From the NCBI GenBank assembly GCA_016706865.1, contig JADJIS010000003.1:558001-622000 (forward strand): 64,000 nucleotides of DNA, written 5' to 3'. This DNA comes from Bacteroidota bacterium. Lineage in GTDB: Bacteria; Bacteroidota; Bacteroidia; Chitinophagales; BACL12. Positions within the stretch are counted from its first letter, which is position 1. Each line of letters starts with the position of its first letter. This document shows, piece after piece, positions 25,495 to 34,430 of the stretch. Under the pieces are notes generated by a model, which was not told the DNA's origin, did not search any database, and saw only the letters and a program-made list of their open reading frames with translations. The position numbers were made by a program, and so were the translations under genes.

Positions 25495-26520
25495 ATGAAA
25501 TTGGAAAACGACCTGTTAATTAGGACTGCGAATAAGGAAATAGTGGAAAGACCACCCGTTTGGTTAATGCGTCAGGCCGGTAGAATTTTACCTGAATACC
25601 GTGCCCTGCGTGAAAAAGTGAAGGGATTTAAGAATCTTGTGGAAAATCCGGAATTGGTTTGTGAGGTAACCATTCAGCCCGTTAAAGCCTTAGGAGTAGA
25701 TGCGGCGATATTGTTTTCCGATATACTTGTAATTCCCGAAGCCATGGGCCTTCCCTACCAGATGGTGGAGTCGAAAGGCCCTTGGTTTGAGAAAACCATT
25801 GATACACCGGAGGATATTAAAAATCTTAAAATTGCAGATCCCGAAACCGACCTGAAATTTGTGACTGATGGTATTATTTTGATAAAAAATGAATTAAACA
25901 ATAAAATTCCACTCATAGGTTTTGCCGGTGCCCCCTGGACCATTTTCTCTTATATGATAGAAGGAAAAGGGTCGAAAACATTTTCAAAGGCCAGAACATT
26001 TTTGTATCAACACCCTGAAGCATCACATCAACTTTTAGAAATGATAACTGCTTCCACAATAAAATATTTGCAAGCTCAGGTAACTGCAGGAGTCAATATT
26101 ATTCAACTTTTCGATAGTTGGGCAGGAATTTTATCTCCCCAACAATACAACACCTTTTCATTGCCTTACATCGAGAGAATTTGTAATGCAGTGAATGGGG
26201 TTCCAAAAATTGTTTTTGCAAAAGGAGCATTTTTTGCGAGAAAGGCACTTTCTGATATCAATTGTAATGTGATCGGGCTTGATTGGAATATGGATATTAC
26301 AGAATCTAAAAATATTATTGGAGACAAAAAAGTGTTACAGGGAAATCTTGATCCATGTGTTCTTTTTGCAGATACTGCAGTTGTAAAACAGGCTACAAAT
26401 GAAATGTTGCGGCAATTCGGAACAAAACATATAGCAAATCTCGGTCATGGAGTATATCCTGATACTCCTTTGGATAATGTGAAATGTTTTGTAGATACCG
26501 TTAAGGCGTATTCTTACTAA
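25495..26520 (+). CDS. hemE: Uroporphyrinogen decarboxylase
   Basis: A 341-residue enzyme of normal length that removes four acetate carboxyls from uroporphyrinogen III to give coproporphyrinogen III in heme synthesis. The N-terminal signature PPVWLMRQAGRILPEYRALR, the catalytic Asp in LFSDILVIPEAMG, GFAGAPWTIFSYMIEG, the FDSWAG loop and the His in NLGHGVYPDTP are all intact. No other heme gene is adjacent. A stem-loop follows the gene. Confidence 0.97.
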   Translation: MKLENDLLIRTANKEIVERPPVWLMRQAGRILPEYRALREKVKGFKNLVENPELVCEVTIQPVKALGVDAAILFSDILVIPEAMGLPYQMVESKGPWFEKTIDTPEDIKNLKIADPETDLKFVTDGIILIKNELNNKIPLIGFAGAPWTIFSYMIEGKGSKTFSKARTFLYQHPEASHQLLEMITASTIKYLQAQVTAGVNIIQLFDSWAGILSPQQYNTFSLPYIERICNAVNGVPKIVFAKGAFFARKALSDINCNVIGLDWNMDITESKNIIGDKKVLQGNLDPCVLFADTAVVKQATNEMLRQFGTKHIANLGHGVYPDTPLDNVKCFVDTVKAYSY

Positions 26521-26554
26521 TTAATTTCGGTAAATAATGTTTGGCCTTTGAATT

Positions 26555-26588
26555 GCCTTCAAAATACCTGAATAGGTATTTAAAGGCG
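26555..26588. terminator. Stem-loop downstream of hemE
   Basis: Inner perfect stem AAATACC / GGTATTT with a 6-nt loop, extended by GCCTT / AAGGC with a small internal bulge. There is no long T-run, so terminator activity is uncertain. The rest of this 227-bp gap shows only AT-rich sequence and a weak TAtcTTTA box (26731-26738) before the next gene. Confidence 0.45.
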
Positions 26589-26747
26589 GTTTATTCGGAT
26601 TGATCTGCTTTATTTTACCAATTATAATTGTGTTACAAATTCCCCACTTATATAAATTTGTGTCAAAGGAACCGCACTTAATATGTTGATATTAAGGCCT
26701 TCCCTAAAAAACAGAACCCTAAACATTGTTTATCTTTATGCCATATT

Positions 26748-28034
26748 ATGCTTAGTGAACTGCTTATTATTTTATTGTTAATTGTGTTAAATGGAATACT
26801 TGCCATGAGCGAAATTTCCATGGTGAGTGCCAAAAAGATCCGTCTGGAAAATCTTGCTAAAAGAGGAGATCTGCGTGCGAAAAGAGCATTAAAATTGCAT
26901 AATGAACCAGCTAAATTCTTAAGCACGGTTCAAATAGGAATTACCCTCATTAGTATTTTAACGGGTATTTTTTCAGGTGCAGAGATAAAATCCATAGTGG
27001 AAGGATGGTTGCTCAATATCGGGCTGGCTGCGGAATACGCCGACACCATTGCCTTAATTCTCGTTCTTATTGTGATCACATCCTTTTCTTTAATTGTTGG
27101 CGAATTAGTGCCAAAACGAATTGGAATGCGTTTCCCCGAACCCATTGCCATGGTTTTAGCGGGACCGATGTTGGTTTTATCGGGAATTACTAAACCTTTT
27201 GTTTGGTTTTTGACGAAGTCGAGTGATGTTTTGATCAAAATATTAGGTGTAAAAGCGTCCAGCGACGATCAGGTGACGGAGGAAGAGATAAAAGCTATGA
27301 TCCAACAAGGAACCAACACAGGAGAGATAGACGAAATAGAACAGGATATTGTGGAACGCGTATTTCATTTAGGCGATCGCAAAATCGGAAGTTTAATGAC
27401 GCATCGTGATGAAATTATTTGGTTGGATGTAAATGAGCCTCTTGAAAAAATTCTTGCTGATATTGAAAGTGAAGTGCATAGTATTTATCCGGCATGTGAT
27501 ACCGAATTTGATAATACCCTGGGTATAGTTTATATAAAAGATCTTTTTATTGCAGATGCAAGAAAGAGTTTAAATAATTTGCGCGACCTTGTAAAACCGG
27601 TTTTATATCTGCCTGATAATAATACTGCATATACCGTTCTTGCAAAATTCAAAGAGTCTAAGATCCATTATGCATTGATCGTCGACGAATATGGCAGAAC
27701 GCAGGGCATGGTTACCATCAATGATATTTTAGAGGCATTGGTTGGTGAATTTGATGAATTGAATATGCCGGGATATTCCATAATTCCGAGAGAAGATGGC
27801 TCGTTCTTAGTGGATGCTGCATTACCATTTTATGATTTTATCAAGTATTTTGAAATGGAAGATGAGTTTGAAATGTTGGATGAATTAGAATACAATACCC
27901 TTGCCGGATTTATTCTGCATCAAATGGAAAGGATACCGGAAGAAGGAGAAAAACTGGACTGGAAACAATATGAATTTGAAATTGTAGATATGGATTCTAC
28001 CCGTATAGATAAAGTTTTGTTCATGAAAAAATAA
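26748..28034 (+). CDS. CNNM/CorC-HlyC family membrane protein (DUF21-CBS-CorC)
   Basis: A 428-residue inner-membrane protein. The N-terminal DUF21 domain has about four hydrophobic segments (1-195); two CBS repeats follow (about 205-330, with MTHRDEIIWLDV and VDEYGRTQGMVTINDILEALVGE), and a CorC_HlyC domain closes the protein (about 345-428). The family mediates Mg2+/Co2+ efflux or homeostasis, sensing nucleotides through CBS; older annotations call it hemolysin. GldE is a relative, but the usual GldE neighbours are absent. Followed after ~40 bp by the kinase-like gene. Confidence 0.9.
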   Translation: MLSELLIILLLIVLNGILAMSEISMVSAKKIRLENLAKRGDLRAKRALKLHNEPAKFLSTVQIGITLISILTGIFSGAEIKSIVEGWLLNIGLAAEYADTIALILVLIVITSFSLIVGELVPKRIGMRFPEPIAMVLAGPMLVLSGITKPFVWFLTKSSDVLIKILGVKASSDDQVTEEEIKAMIQQGTNTGEIDEIEQDIVERVFHLGDRKIGSLMTHRDEIIWLDVNEPLEKILADIESEVHSIYPACDTEFDNTLGIVYIKDLFIADARKSLNNLRDLVKPVLYLPDNNTAYTVLAKFKESKIHYALIVDEYGRTQGMVTINDILEALVGEFDELNMPGYSIIPREDGSFLVDAALPFYDFIKYFEMEDEFEMLDELEYNTLAGFILHQMERIPEEGEKLDWKQYEFEIVDMDSTRIDKVLFMKK

Positions 28035-28074
28035 TAACACTGCGCTGTTGGTCGATACTACACATAATATTGAA

Positions 28075-28929
28075 ATGAAACTCATTGCAGACAGCGGATC
28101 TACAAAAACAGATTGGATATTAATTGATGGTAGTAATAATATAGTAACAACCTTTTCCACAAAAGGATTAAATCCCAATATTGTTTCTGATGAACAAATT
28201 GTATTTGAATTAAACAATGAAATACAATTAAAAGAATATTCCGGATCACCACTCAAACTTTTTTTTTATGGAGCGGGATGTTCAGGTGCTAATAATTTGC
28301 ACCGAATGCAAAAAGCGCTTCAATCCTTTTTTATAAATGCCTTAATTGAAGTGAGATCTGACATAGAAGCGGCAGTATATGCAACTTGTGATGATCAGCC
28401 TGCCATAGTCGCCATTCTTGGAACAGGTTCGAATTCGTGTTTATTTACGGGTGAAGAAATAAAAGGCAATGATTTTAGTTTGGGTTATATTTTAGGTGAT
28501 GAGGGAAGTGGAAATTATTTCGGAAAAAAATTGTTGCGTGATTATTTTTACGGGGATTTACCATCAGACCTTCAAATTAAATTTTTGGAGCAATTCGAAA
28601 TATCAAGGGACGAGTTAATACAAAGAGTTTATAAAGAGCCTTTACCCAATGAGTTTATTGCGTCTTTTCTTCCTTTTTTTTCTGAAAATATAGAGCACAC
28701 GTATTGTGATAATACTATTTCTTTGGGGGTTGAAGAATTTTTGCGCATCTATATTAAACGGTTTAAGGAGCATTCAAAATTGCCTATTCATTTTGTTGGG
28801 TCTGCAGCATATTATTTTGATCATCAACTTTATGAAATGTGTGCAAAACATAATTTGCGTGTCGGGAAGATATTAAAATCTCCAATATCGGAATTAGCGG
28901 AATACCATATTAAAAAATATAAATCATAG
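28075..28929 (+). CDS. BadF/BadG-type ATPase, N-acetylglucosamine kinase-like
   Basis: 284 residues from the ATG at 28075; a TTG 27 bp upstream would add an unlikely extension. An ASKHA-fold kinase: phosphate-1 motif ADSGSTKTDW at the N-terminus, phosphate-2/adenosine motifs GTGSNSCLF and LGDEGSGNYFGK, and a C-terminal HFVGSAAYYF. These match N-acetylglucosamine kinases of the BadF/BadG/BcrA group. The likely job is phosphorylating GlcNAc or a related sugar from wall recycling; the substrate is inferred. It precedes pgi by 12 bp, consistent with amino-sugar or hexose metabolism. Confidence 0.82.
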   Translation: MKLIADSGSTKTDWILIDGSNNIVTTFSTKGLNPNIVSDEQIVFELNNEIQLKEYSGSPLKLFFYGAGCSGANNLHRMQKALQSFFINALIEVRSDIEAAVYATCDDQPAIVAILGTGSNSCLFTGEEIKGNDFSLGYILGDEGSGNYFGKKLLRDYFYGDLPSDLQIKFLEQFEISRDELIQRVYKEPLPNEFIASFLPFFSENIEHTYCDNTISLGVEEFLRIYIKRFKEHSKLPIHFVGSAAYYFDHQLYEMCAKHNLRVGKILKSPISELAEYHIKKYKS

Positions 28930-28941
28930 CTACTGTAAACA

Positions 28942-30597
28942 ATGCTTCCAAAACTAGATTTTAAAGAAACCCGATCCTATCAAAAATTAAAAGCGGAATT
29001 TGATAGGATAAAAGAAAAACATCTACGCGATCTTTTTTCGGAAGATAAAGATCGATTTGAACATTTTCATATTCAAATGGAGGAAATACTTTTTGATTAC
29101 TCCAAAAACAAGATCGATTCGCTGGTTTTAGATCAATTGATTTCTTTGGCGGAGGAATTAAAATTGCATGATGCAATAGAATCCATGTTTAATGGTGAAA
29201 AGATAAATGAAACAGAAAACAGAGCAGTTTTACATACGGCGTTAAGAAATTTTTCGGAGGAAACACTTAATTTGGATGGTTTAAATATTATTCCGGCAAT
29301 TCGCAACGTACAGGAAAAAATGAAATTATTTTCCAATGATGTTATTTCCGGAAAATTAAAAGGATATACCGGCAAACCATTTACGGATGTTGTAAATATT
29401 GGCATTGGAGGCTCCGATCTGGGACCATATATGGTTTGTGAAGCATTAAAACATTATAAAGTTCCACATTTAAATATTCATTTTGTTTCCAACGTTGATG
29501 GAACACATATAACTGAAACACTAAAGAAATTAAATCCGGAAACTACACTTTTTTTAATTGCCTCTAAAACTTTTACTACGCAGGAAACAATGACCAATGC
29601 ACATACCGCTCGCAATTGGTTTTTGGATTCCGCAATGGAGGAAAAAAATATTGCAGCACATTTTGTAGCATTGTCAACTGCAGAAAAAGAAGTAATAGCT
29701 TTCGGCATAGATAAGAATAATATGTTCGGATTTTGGGATTGGGTAGGAGGGAGATATAGTTTATGGAGTGCCATTGGTTTGTCGATATGCCTTGCAGTTG
29801 GGTATGAAAATTTTGAACAACTATTAAAAGGTGCTGAAACAACTGACAAACATTTTCGAAAAACGGAATTTAAAAATAACATTCCCGTATTAATGGGATT
29901 GATCGGATTTTGGTATACAGAATTTTTTAATTACAAAACCTGTGCAGTTATTCCTTACGATCAGTATTTGCATCGGTTCACTGCCTATCTGCAGCAAGCC
30001 GACATGGAAAGCAATGGAAAATCGGTTGATCGCAACGGCAATAAAATTAAATATTCTACGGGCCCTGTAATATGGGGTGAACCCGGAACCAATGGTCAGC
30101 ACGCTTTTTTTCAACTCATGCACCAGGGAACTGATATAATTCCCGCCGATTTTATTGCTCCGGCAATATCGCTCAATAAATCAGGCGATCATCATAATAT
30201 ATTATTATCCAATTTTTTTGCTCAAACGGAAGCATTGATGAACGGAAAAACTGCTGATGAAGTGAAGGAAGAATTAAGAATAAAAGGATTAAGTGAAACA
30301 GAAATTAATTTTCACTTTCCATTTCGCGTTTTTGAAGGTAACAGACCAACCAATACTATATTATTAAATAAAATAACACCCTATAATTTAGGTTCTTTGA
30401 TCGCATTATACGAACATAAAATATTTGTCCAGGGAATTATCTGGAACATTTTTAGTTTCGACCAATGGGGAGTGGAATTGGGGAAAAAACTCGCGTCAGC
30501 TATATTACCGGAGTTGAAAACAAGTCAGGTAGTAACATCACATGATGCATCCACTAATGGGTTAATTGCAGCAGTAAAAAAAATGAGAAAGGAGTAA
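28942..30597 (+). CDS. pgi: Glucose-6-phosphate isomerase
   Basis: A 551-residue long-form enzyme interconverting glucose-6-phosphate and fructose-6-phosphate. Conserved elements: GIGGSDLGPYM, SNVDGTH, the signature DWVGGRYSLWSAIG, GEPGTNGQHAFFQLMHQG with the catalytic Glu, SGDHHN with the ring-opening His, and FDQWGVELGK with the conserved Lys. It follows the GlcNAc-kinase-like gene by 12 bp and converges on nnr, whose stop lies 14 bp away. Confidence 0.97.
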   Translation: MLPKLDFKETRSYQKLKAEFDRIKEKHLRDLFSEDKDRFEHFHIQMEEILFDYSKNKIDSLVLDQLISLAEELKLHDAIESMFNGEKINETENRAVLHTALRNFSEETLNLDGLNIIPAIRNVQEKMKLFSNDVISGKLKGYTGKPFTDVVNIGIGGSDLGPYMVCEALKHYKVPHLNIHFVSNVDGTHITETLKKLNPETTLFLIASKTFTTQETMTNAHTARNWFLDSAMEEKNIAAHFVALSTAEKEVIAFGIDKNNMFGFWDWVGGRYSLWSAIGLSICLAVGYENFEQLLKGAETTDKHFRKTEFKNNIPVLMGLIGFWYTEFFNYKTCAVIPYDQYLHRFTAYLQQADMESNGKSVDRNGNKIKYSTGPVIWGEPGTNGQHAFFQLMHQGTDIIPADFIAPAISLNKSGDHHNILLSNFFAQTEALMNGKTADEVKEELRIKGLSETEINFHFPFRVFEGNRPTNTILLNKITPYNLGSLIALYEHKIFVQGIIWNIFSFDQWGVELGKKLASAILPELKTSQVVTSHDASTNGLIAAVKKMRKE

Positions 30598-30611
30598 ATT
30601 TAATTAACCAA

Positions 30612-32090
30612 TTAGTGCTCTAGTATAATTGCAAAACCATTTTGAATCTGTGCAATAATATCACTCGCAATTAAATTTTGACCCTCTGTTTCATTTAGTG
30701 CAATATCTCCGGCTAATCCATGCAAATAAACACCGAGCATTGTTGCATTTTGTGGAGAATATTTTTGTGCAAGTAATCCAGTAATAATTCCTGTTAATAC
30801 ATCCCCGCTTCCTGCGGTTGCCATTCCGGCATTACCGGTAGAATTGAAAAATATATTTCCATCAGGCAAACCAACTATTGTATAAGCTCTTTTGTACACT
30901 ATAATGCAATTGTACTTTTTTGCATTTTCTGAAATTAATTCGAGTAATAAATCCCACGAATTGTATGTCCCAAATAATCGTTCAAATTCTTTCGGGTGAG
31001 GGGTGAGAATTGAATTTTTTGGAAGTATTTCCAATAATTGTTTGTTTTGGGCCAGACAATTTAATGCATCTGCATCTAACACAATAGGAAATGCGATAAG
31101 AGGGAGAATATTTTTCAGCATTTCAATTATTTCCTCCTTTGTTCCCAAACCCGGTCCAATTCCCGCAACATTGTATTTAGAATTTTTTAATTGTTCAGGA
31201 ATTAAAGGAAATGGAATCGTCATTAATTCAGGATGTTCCATTGCCACTTCATCGGAGGAGATAGTTACTAAACCGGCACCTGTTGTTAAACATGCAATTC
31301 CGCAAAGCTGCGCTGCACCCGGCATACCGGCAGAGCCAGCAATTATTAATGCATGTCCATAACTTCCTTTATGCGAAAAAATTTTTCTTGATGAAATTAT
31401 TCCGGTTAAATTTTCTTCAGTAATAAAGTGATACCTGGTTTCACATTTAGAAATAACATTTTGAGATAGACCTATTTTTTTTATGATCCATTCCCCGATA
31501 TATTTTTTATTTTCAGGAAAAAAGAAACACAATTTTGGCAATTCAAATGAAAAAGTAATATCAGCTTCAACACAAATATGATCAGAAGGAATATCAGCAA
31601 ATAAACCGGATGGCATATCCAATGCAATTTTAAATGCATCTGCATTATTGATACATTCTATTGCTTCTTTGTAAATTCCTTCCGGAGCTCTGTTTAAACC
31701 TGTGCCAAAAATGCAATCCAGTATACAATCGCATTCTACTATATGCGGAACGTCCTTTTTATTAAAAGATCTGACATTTTTTGCTGCCAATTTCAGAAGT
31801 CTGTTATAATTTAAGGTAAAATCATCACTCGCTTTTGTAATATCGCCAACAATATAGACCTGAACCTTTTTTCCTGTTAATATTAAATGACGAGCAACAC
31901 ATAAACCATCCCCTCCGTTATTGCCGGTGCCACAATAAATTTGAATTGATTCGAAAAAATTAAAATTAACGGTAAACCAATTACTGAATACTTTTGATGC
32001 ACGCTCCATTAATTCGCTGCTGTGCAGTTCTTGGTCCCTGATGGTAAACTCATCAGCCTCCCGAATTTGTTGGGCGGATAATATTTTCAT
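30612..32090 (-). CDS. nnr: Bifunctional NAD(P)H-hydrate epimerase / ADP-dependent dehydratase
   Basis: A 492-residue two-domain metabolite-repair enzyme. The N-terminal YjeF_N epimerase domain (about 1-210) has the NNGGDGLCVARHL motif and converts R- to S-NAD(P)HX. The C-terminal ribokinase-like domain (about 225-490) has GSAGMPGAAQL, GIGPGLG and GNAGMATAGSGDVLTG and dehydrates NAD(P)HX using ADP. It overlaps the NlpC/P60 gene by 4 bp, so it is translated from the same message. Confidence 0.95.
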   Translation of the reverse strand: MKILSAQQIREADEFTIRDQELHSSELMERASKVFSNWFTVNFNFFESIQIYCGTGNNGGDGLCVARHLILTGKKVQVYIVGDITKASDDFTLNYNRLLKLAAKNVRSFNKKDVPHIVECDCILDCIFGTGLNRAPEGIYKEAIECINNADAFKIALDMPSGLFADIPSDHICVEADITFSFELPKLCFFFPENKKYIGEWIIKKIGLSQNVISKCETRYHFITEENLTGIISSRKIFSHKGSYGHALIIAGSAGMPGAAQLCGIACLTTGAGLVTISSDEVAMEHPELMTIPFPLIPEQLKNSKYNVAGIGPGLGTKEEIIEMLKNILPLIAFPIVLDADALNCLAQNKQLLEILPKNSILTPHPKEFERLFGTYNSWDLLLELISENAKKYNCIIVYKRAYTIVGLPDGNIFFNSTGNAGMATAGSGDVLTGIITGLLAQKYSPQNATMLGVYLHGLAGDIALNETEGQNLIASDIIAQIQNGFAIILEH

Positions 32091-32863
32091 AAAACCCTTT
32101 TTATAATACGAAGTTTATGGGTGTATTTTTTTAATTCTTTATTATAAATACCATAATGATCAATATTATCAATTCTAACCGAACCCGAAGCATGAATGAT
32201 CTGATCATTATTTAATATAATACCCGTATGCGTAATTTTTTCATCTTCATTATCAAAAAATGCTATATCGCCTTCCCGTGCTTCATTTATAAAATGAAGG
32301 GTCTTTCCTAACTCGGATTGCTGATAAGCATCTCTGGGGAGATTTACACCATATAATTTAAATACGATCTGTGTTAAACCGGAGCAGTCGATTCCGAAAG
32401 GACTTCTTCCTCCCCATTGATACGGTGCATGCAAAAATTTGAGTGCAAATTTTCTGATATGTTCCCCGTTGAGCAGATCCGATTTTTCATTTATCGCTTG
32501 TCCTGAATAAACGAATTTTTCTTTCCCAAGTTTAAAATTCATTCCGTCAAAATCATATAAAGTGCTTCCTATTAAAATGGGAAAACTTTTATCGTTATTA
32601 GTTATCGTAAATACTAACTCAGCAGCAACCGATCTTGTCGATTTCTGCAATTTTTCCAACTCGGTTTCACTCAAACCACGGTGTTGTTTCTCGTGTATCC
32701 AGCCGCTATAGGAATCAAAATCGGTTTTTATTCTTAACCAATTCTCCTTTTGTTCATGCACTACATACAATTCTCCGAACAGCAATTGTGTTACTTGCTC
32801 AGCTGCATGGTCGGGTTTGGATCTGACTGGTATTAAACTTTGAAATGCGATTCCGTGATACAT
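32087..32863 (-). CDS. NlpC/P60 family cysteine peptidase with SH3-like domains
   Basis: A 258-residue protein. N-terminal SH3b-like region (about 10-120, PVRSKPDHAAEQVTQLLFGE and WLRIKTDFDSYSGWI) then the NlpC/P60 domain with catalytic Cys160 in GIDCSGL and His212 in THTGIIL; the segment RDAYQQSELG is typical of the gamma-D-glutamyl-diamino-acid endopeptidases. It cleaves murein stem peptides or their recycling products. No signal peptide is evident, so a cytoplasmic recycling role (YkfC-like) or another export route is possible. The start codon was chosen by the promoter 18 nt upstream. Confidence 0.88.
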   Translation of the reverse strand: MYHGIAFQSLIPVRSKPDHAAEQVTQLLFGELYVVHEQKENWLRIKTDFDSYSGWIHEKQHRGLSETELEKLQKSTRSVAAELVFTITNNDKSFPILIGSTLYDFDGMNFKLGKEKFVYSGQAINEKSDLLNGEHIRKFALKFLHAPYQWGGRSPFGIDCSGLTQIVFKLYGVNLPRDAYQQSELGKTLHFINEAREGDIAFFDNEDEKITHTGIILNNDQIIHASGSVRIDNIDHYGIYNKELKKYTHKLRIIKRVL

Positions 32864-32881
32864 TACTTTATTTTATTGTTG

Positions 32882-32889
32882 CAAAGTTA
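32882..32889 (-). promoter_or_regulatory. -7 box (TAacTTTG) for the NlpC/P60-nnr pair
   Basis: Perfect TAnnTTTG on the minus strand that overlaps the stop codon of the upstream membrane-protein gene, 18 nt before the NlpC/P60 ATG. It gives this gene pair its own transcription start inside a longer minus-strand run. Confidence 0.6.
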
Positions 32890-34428
32890 TAATTCATAAA
32901 TGGTATACTCAGTATTTCTTGTTACAACCTTAAAAGGCAGTACAGCCTCATTTGGTAGGATAATATGTGTTATACCCTTTTCCTTTTTTAGTTCCCTGAG
33001 CCTTTCCGGTGTTATTTTTAATAAGTTTTCGTCGGCTTTATTCATAGCCTCGAAACTTATCTCCAGGGAAGTAAGAGCATTAATACCATAAACATCCTCA
33101 AACCTTACTGCCCATTCCTTTAGAAAACTTTTTGAATGCGTTAATGCTTTATAATCAACATAAGAACTTCTTTGTCCGTAATATTTTAATTCATCTAAAC
33201 TACAGGGCTCAATAAACAATGCATTTTTTGGAGTTAGTCTTTGTGCTTGTTTACTAATATCTATTTCTGGGGTCATTTTTGTATAAAAAGGGAATTCATA
33301 AGCAGTATCCTTTTTTAGCACCTGTACACCGGGAAAAACTATGGAGATCCAGGCTGCACAAATAAGGATAATTATCAGAAAAAATTGTTTAATTCGTTTT
33401 TCCTCGTTTAATTGCGGAATTATTCTTCGAATAAATAATAGAGCAGCTATCACCCCAAAAAATTCTAACCACATGGTTGTTTTAAACCATTGCGCCTCAG
33501 CAACTAGCGGACTCTTTAAAACTTCCACTCCAATTGTGTAAATTATACAACCGATGATGATCAGAATACTGAGAATAAAAATGTTCTTGTTTACCCGATA
33601 AAAAAGTATGGGTGTAAACAAATAGAGTGGAGTTAATATAATAATATCCTTCAAAACAAATTGGGAAGGGATGTAATGATGCGCATTTCGAAATACAAAG
33701 AAAGTGCGAAAAAAATCAGCGGAATCGAAAGGGACATCATTTAAACGACCATTTAAAGAAATAATAAATAATCCCGCAGTAAAAATATATAACAACACCA
33801 GAGGGAATATGTTTTTTAAGTACTGTTTAATATTCCCTTTTTGTATCGCAGTGATAAATAAAGTTCCGGATATCAATAAAAATGCCTGCAGACCAGCCAA
33901 GGGGTGAAATAATGTGGAGATGATCAGGAAAATGTAGGTTCGAATAGTTTTTCCCTGCAGCCAGGATAAAATGGCCCATGCAGAAAAAGTATCCGATGCA
34001 AGGGTTGCACTAAATTCAGAACTGTGAAGTTCATTTAATCCAAGTGTATGAAATAATAAAGGGAAAAACAATAAGAGTATAGAGGCATATGCATAAAGAT
34101 CATTCTTAAGAAAAAATTGTGCGATCCTGAATAATGCGAAAAGCAGCAGAAGCATGAAAATACAATACTCTATAAATACAACCCATTCCATTGCCGATCC
34201 AAATGGCTGAACCAAATAAATGAAAAACGACCTTTCGTTCGGGAAATTCTTTACAGCATTCTGAACAAAAAAATCATTTGGGAATAATGTATTGTCATTC
34301 AGATATTGTGCATAGGGAATAAGCTGAATACTGTTGTTATGGCCAAAGTTATAACCCCAGACAGCTAACAATGCCAGAAAAATTAACGTTAACCAACCCA
34401 GTATTTTAATATTTTCTTTCCCTGTCAT
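32887..34428 (-). CDS. Polytopic membrane protein of unknown function
   Basis: A 513-residue protein with about 11-12 hydrophobic segments spread over residues 10-365 and a soluble C-terminal domain of about 145 residues. The N-terminal loop NFGHNNSIQLIPYAQYLND followed by LFPNDFFVQNA resembles large membrane proteins annotated as DUF6798 or glycosyltransferase-like GT-C folds, but I cannot assign it firmly. It lies 2 bp downstream of the flippase gene, so a role in surface-glycan assembly is plausible. Confidence 0.7.
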   Translation of the reverse strand: MTGKENIKILGWLTLIFLALLAVWGYNFGHNNSIQLIPYAQYLNDNTLFPNDFFVQNAVKNFPNERSFFIYLVQPFGSAMEWVVFIEYCIFMLLLLFALFRIAQFFLKNDLYAYASILLLFFPLLFHTLGLNELHSSEFSATLASDTFSAWAILSWLQGKTIRTYIFLIISTLFHPLAGLQAFLLISGTLFITAIQKGNIKQYLKNIFPLVLLYIFTAGLFIISLNGRLNDVPFDSADFFRTFFVFRNAHHYIPSQFVLKDIIILTPLYLFTPILFYRVNKNIFILSILIIIGCIIYTIGVEVLKSPLVAEAQWFKTTMWLEFFGVIAALLFIRRIIPQLNEEKRIKQFFLIIILICAAWISIVFPGVQVLKKDTAYEFPFYTKMTPEIDISKQAQRLTPKNALFIEPCSLDELKYYGQRSSYVDYKALTHSKSFLKEWAVRFEDVYGINALTSLEISFEAMNKADENLLKITPERLRELKKEKGITHIILPNEAVLPFKVVTRNTEYTIYEL

Positions 34429-34430
34429 TT

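Noticed and set aside
26748..28034. GldE gliding-motility protein
   Set aside because: Same domain layout, but the usual neighbours (gldD, ssb) are absent, so the general CorC/HlyC family name is safer.
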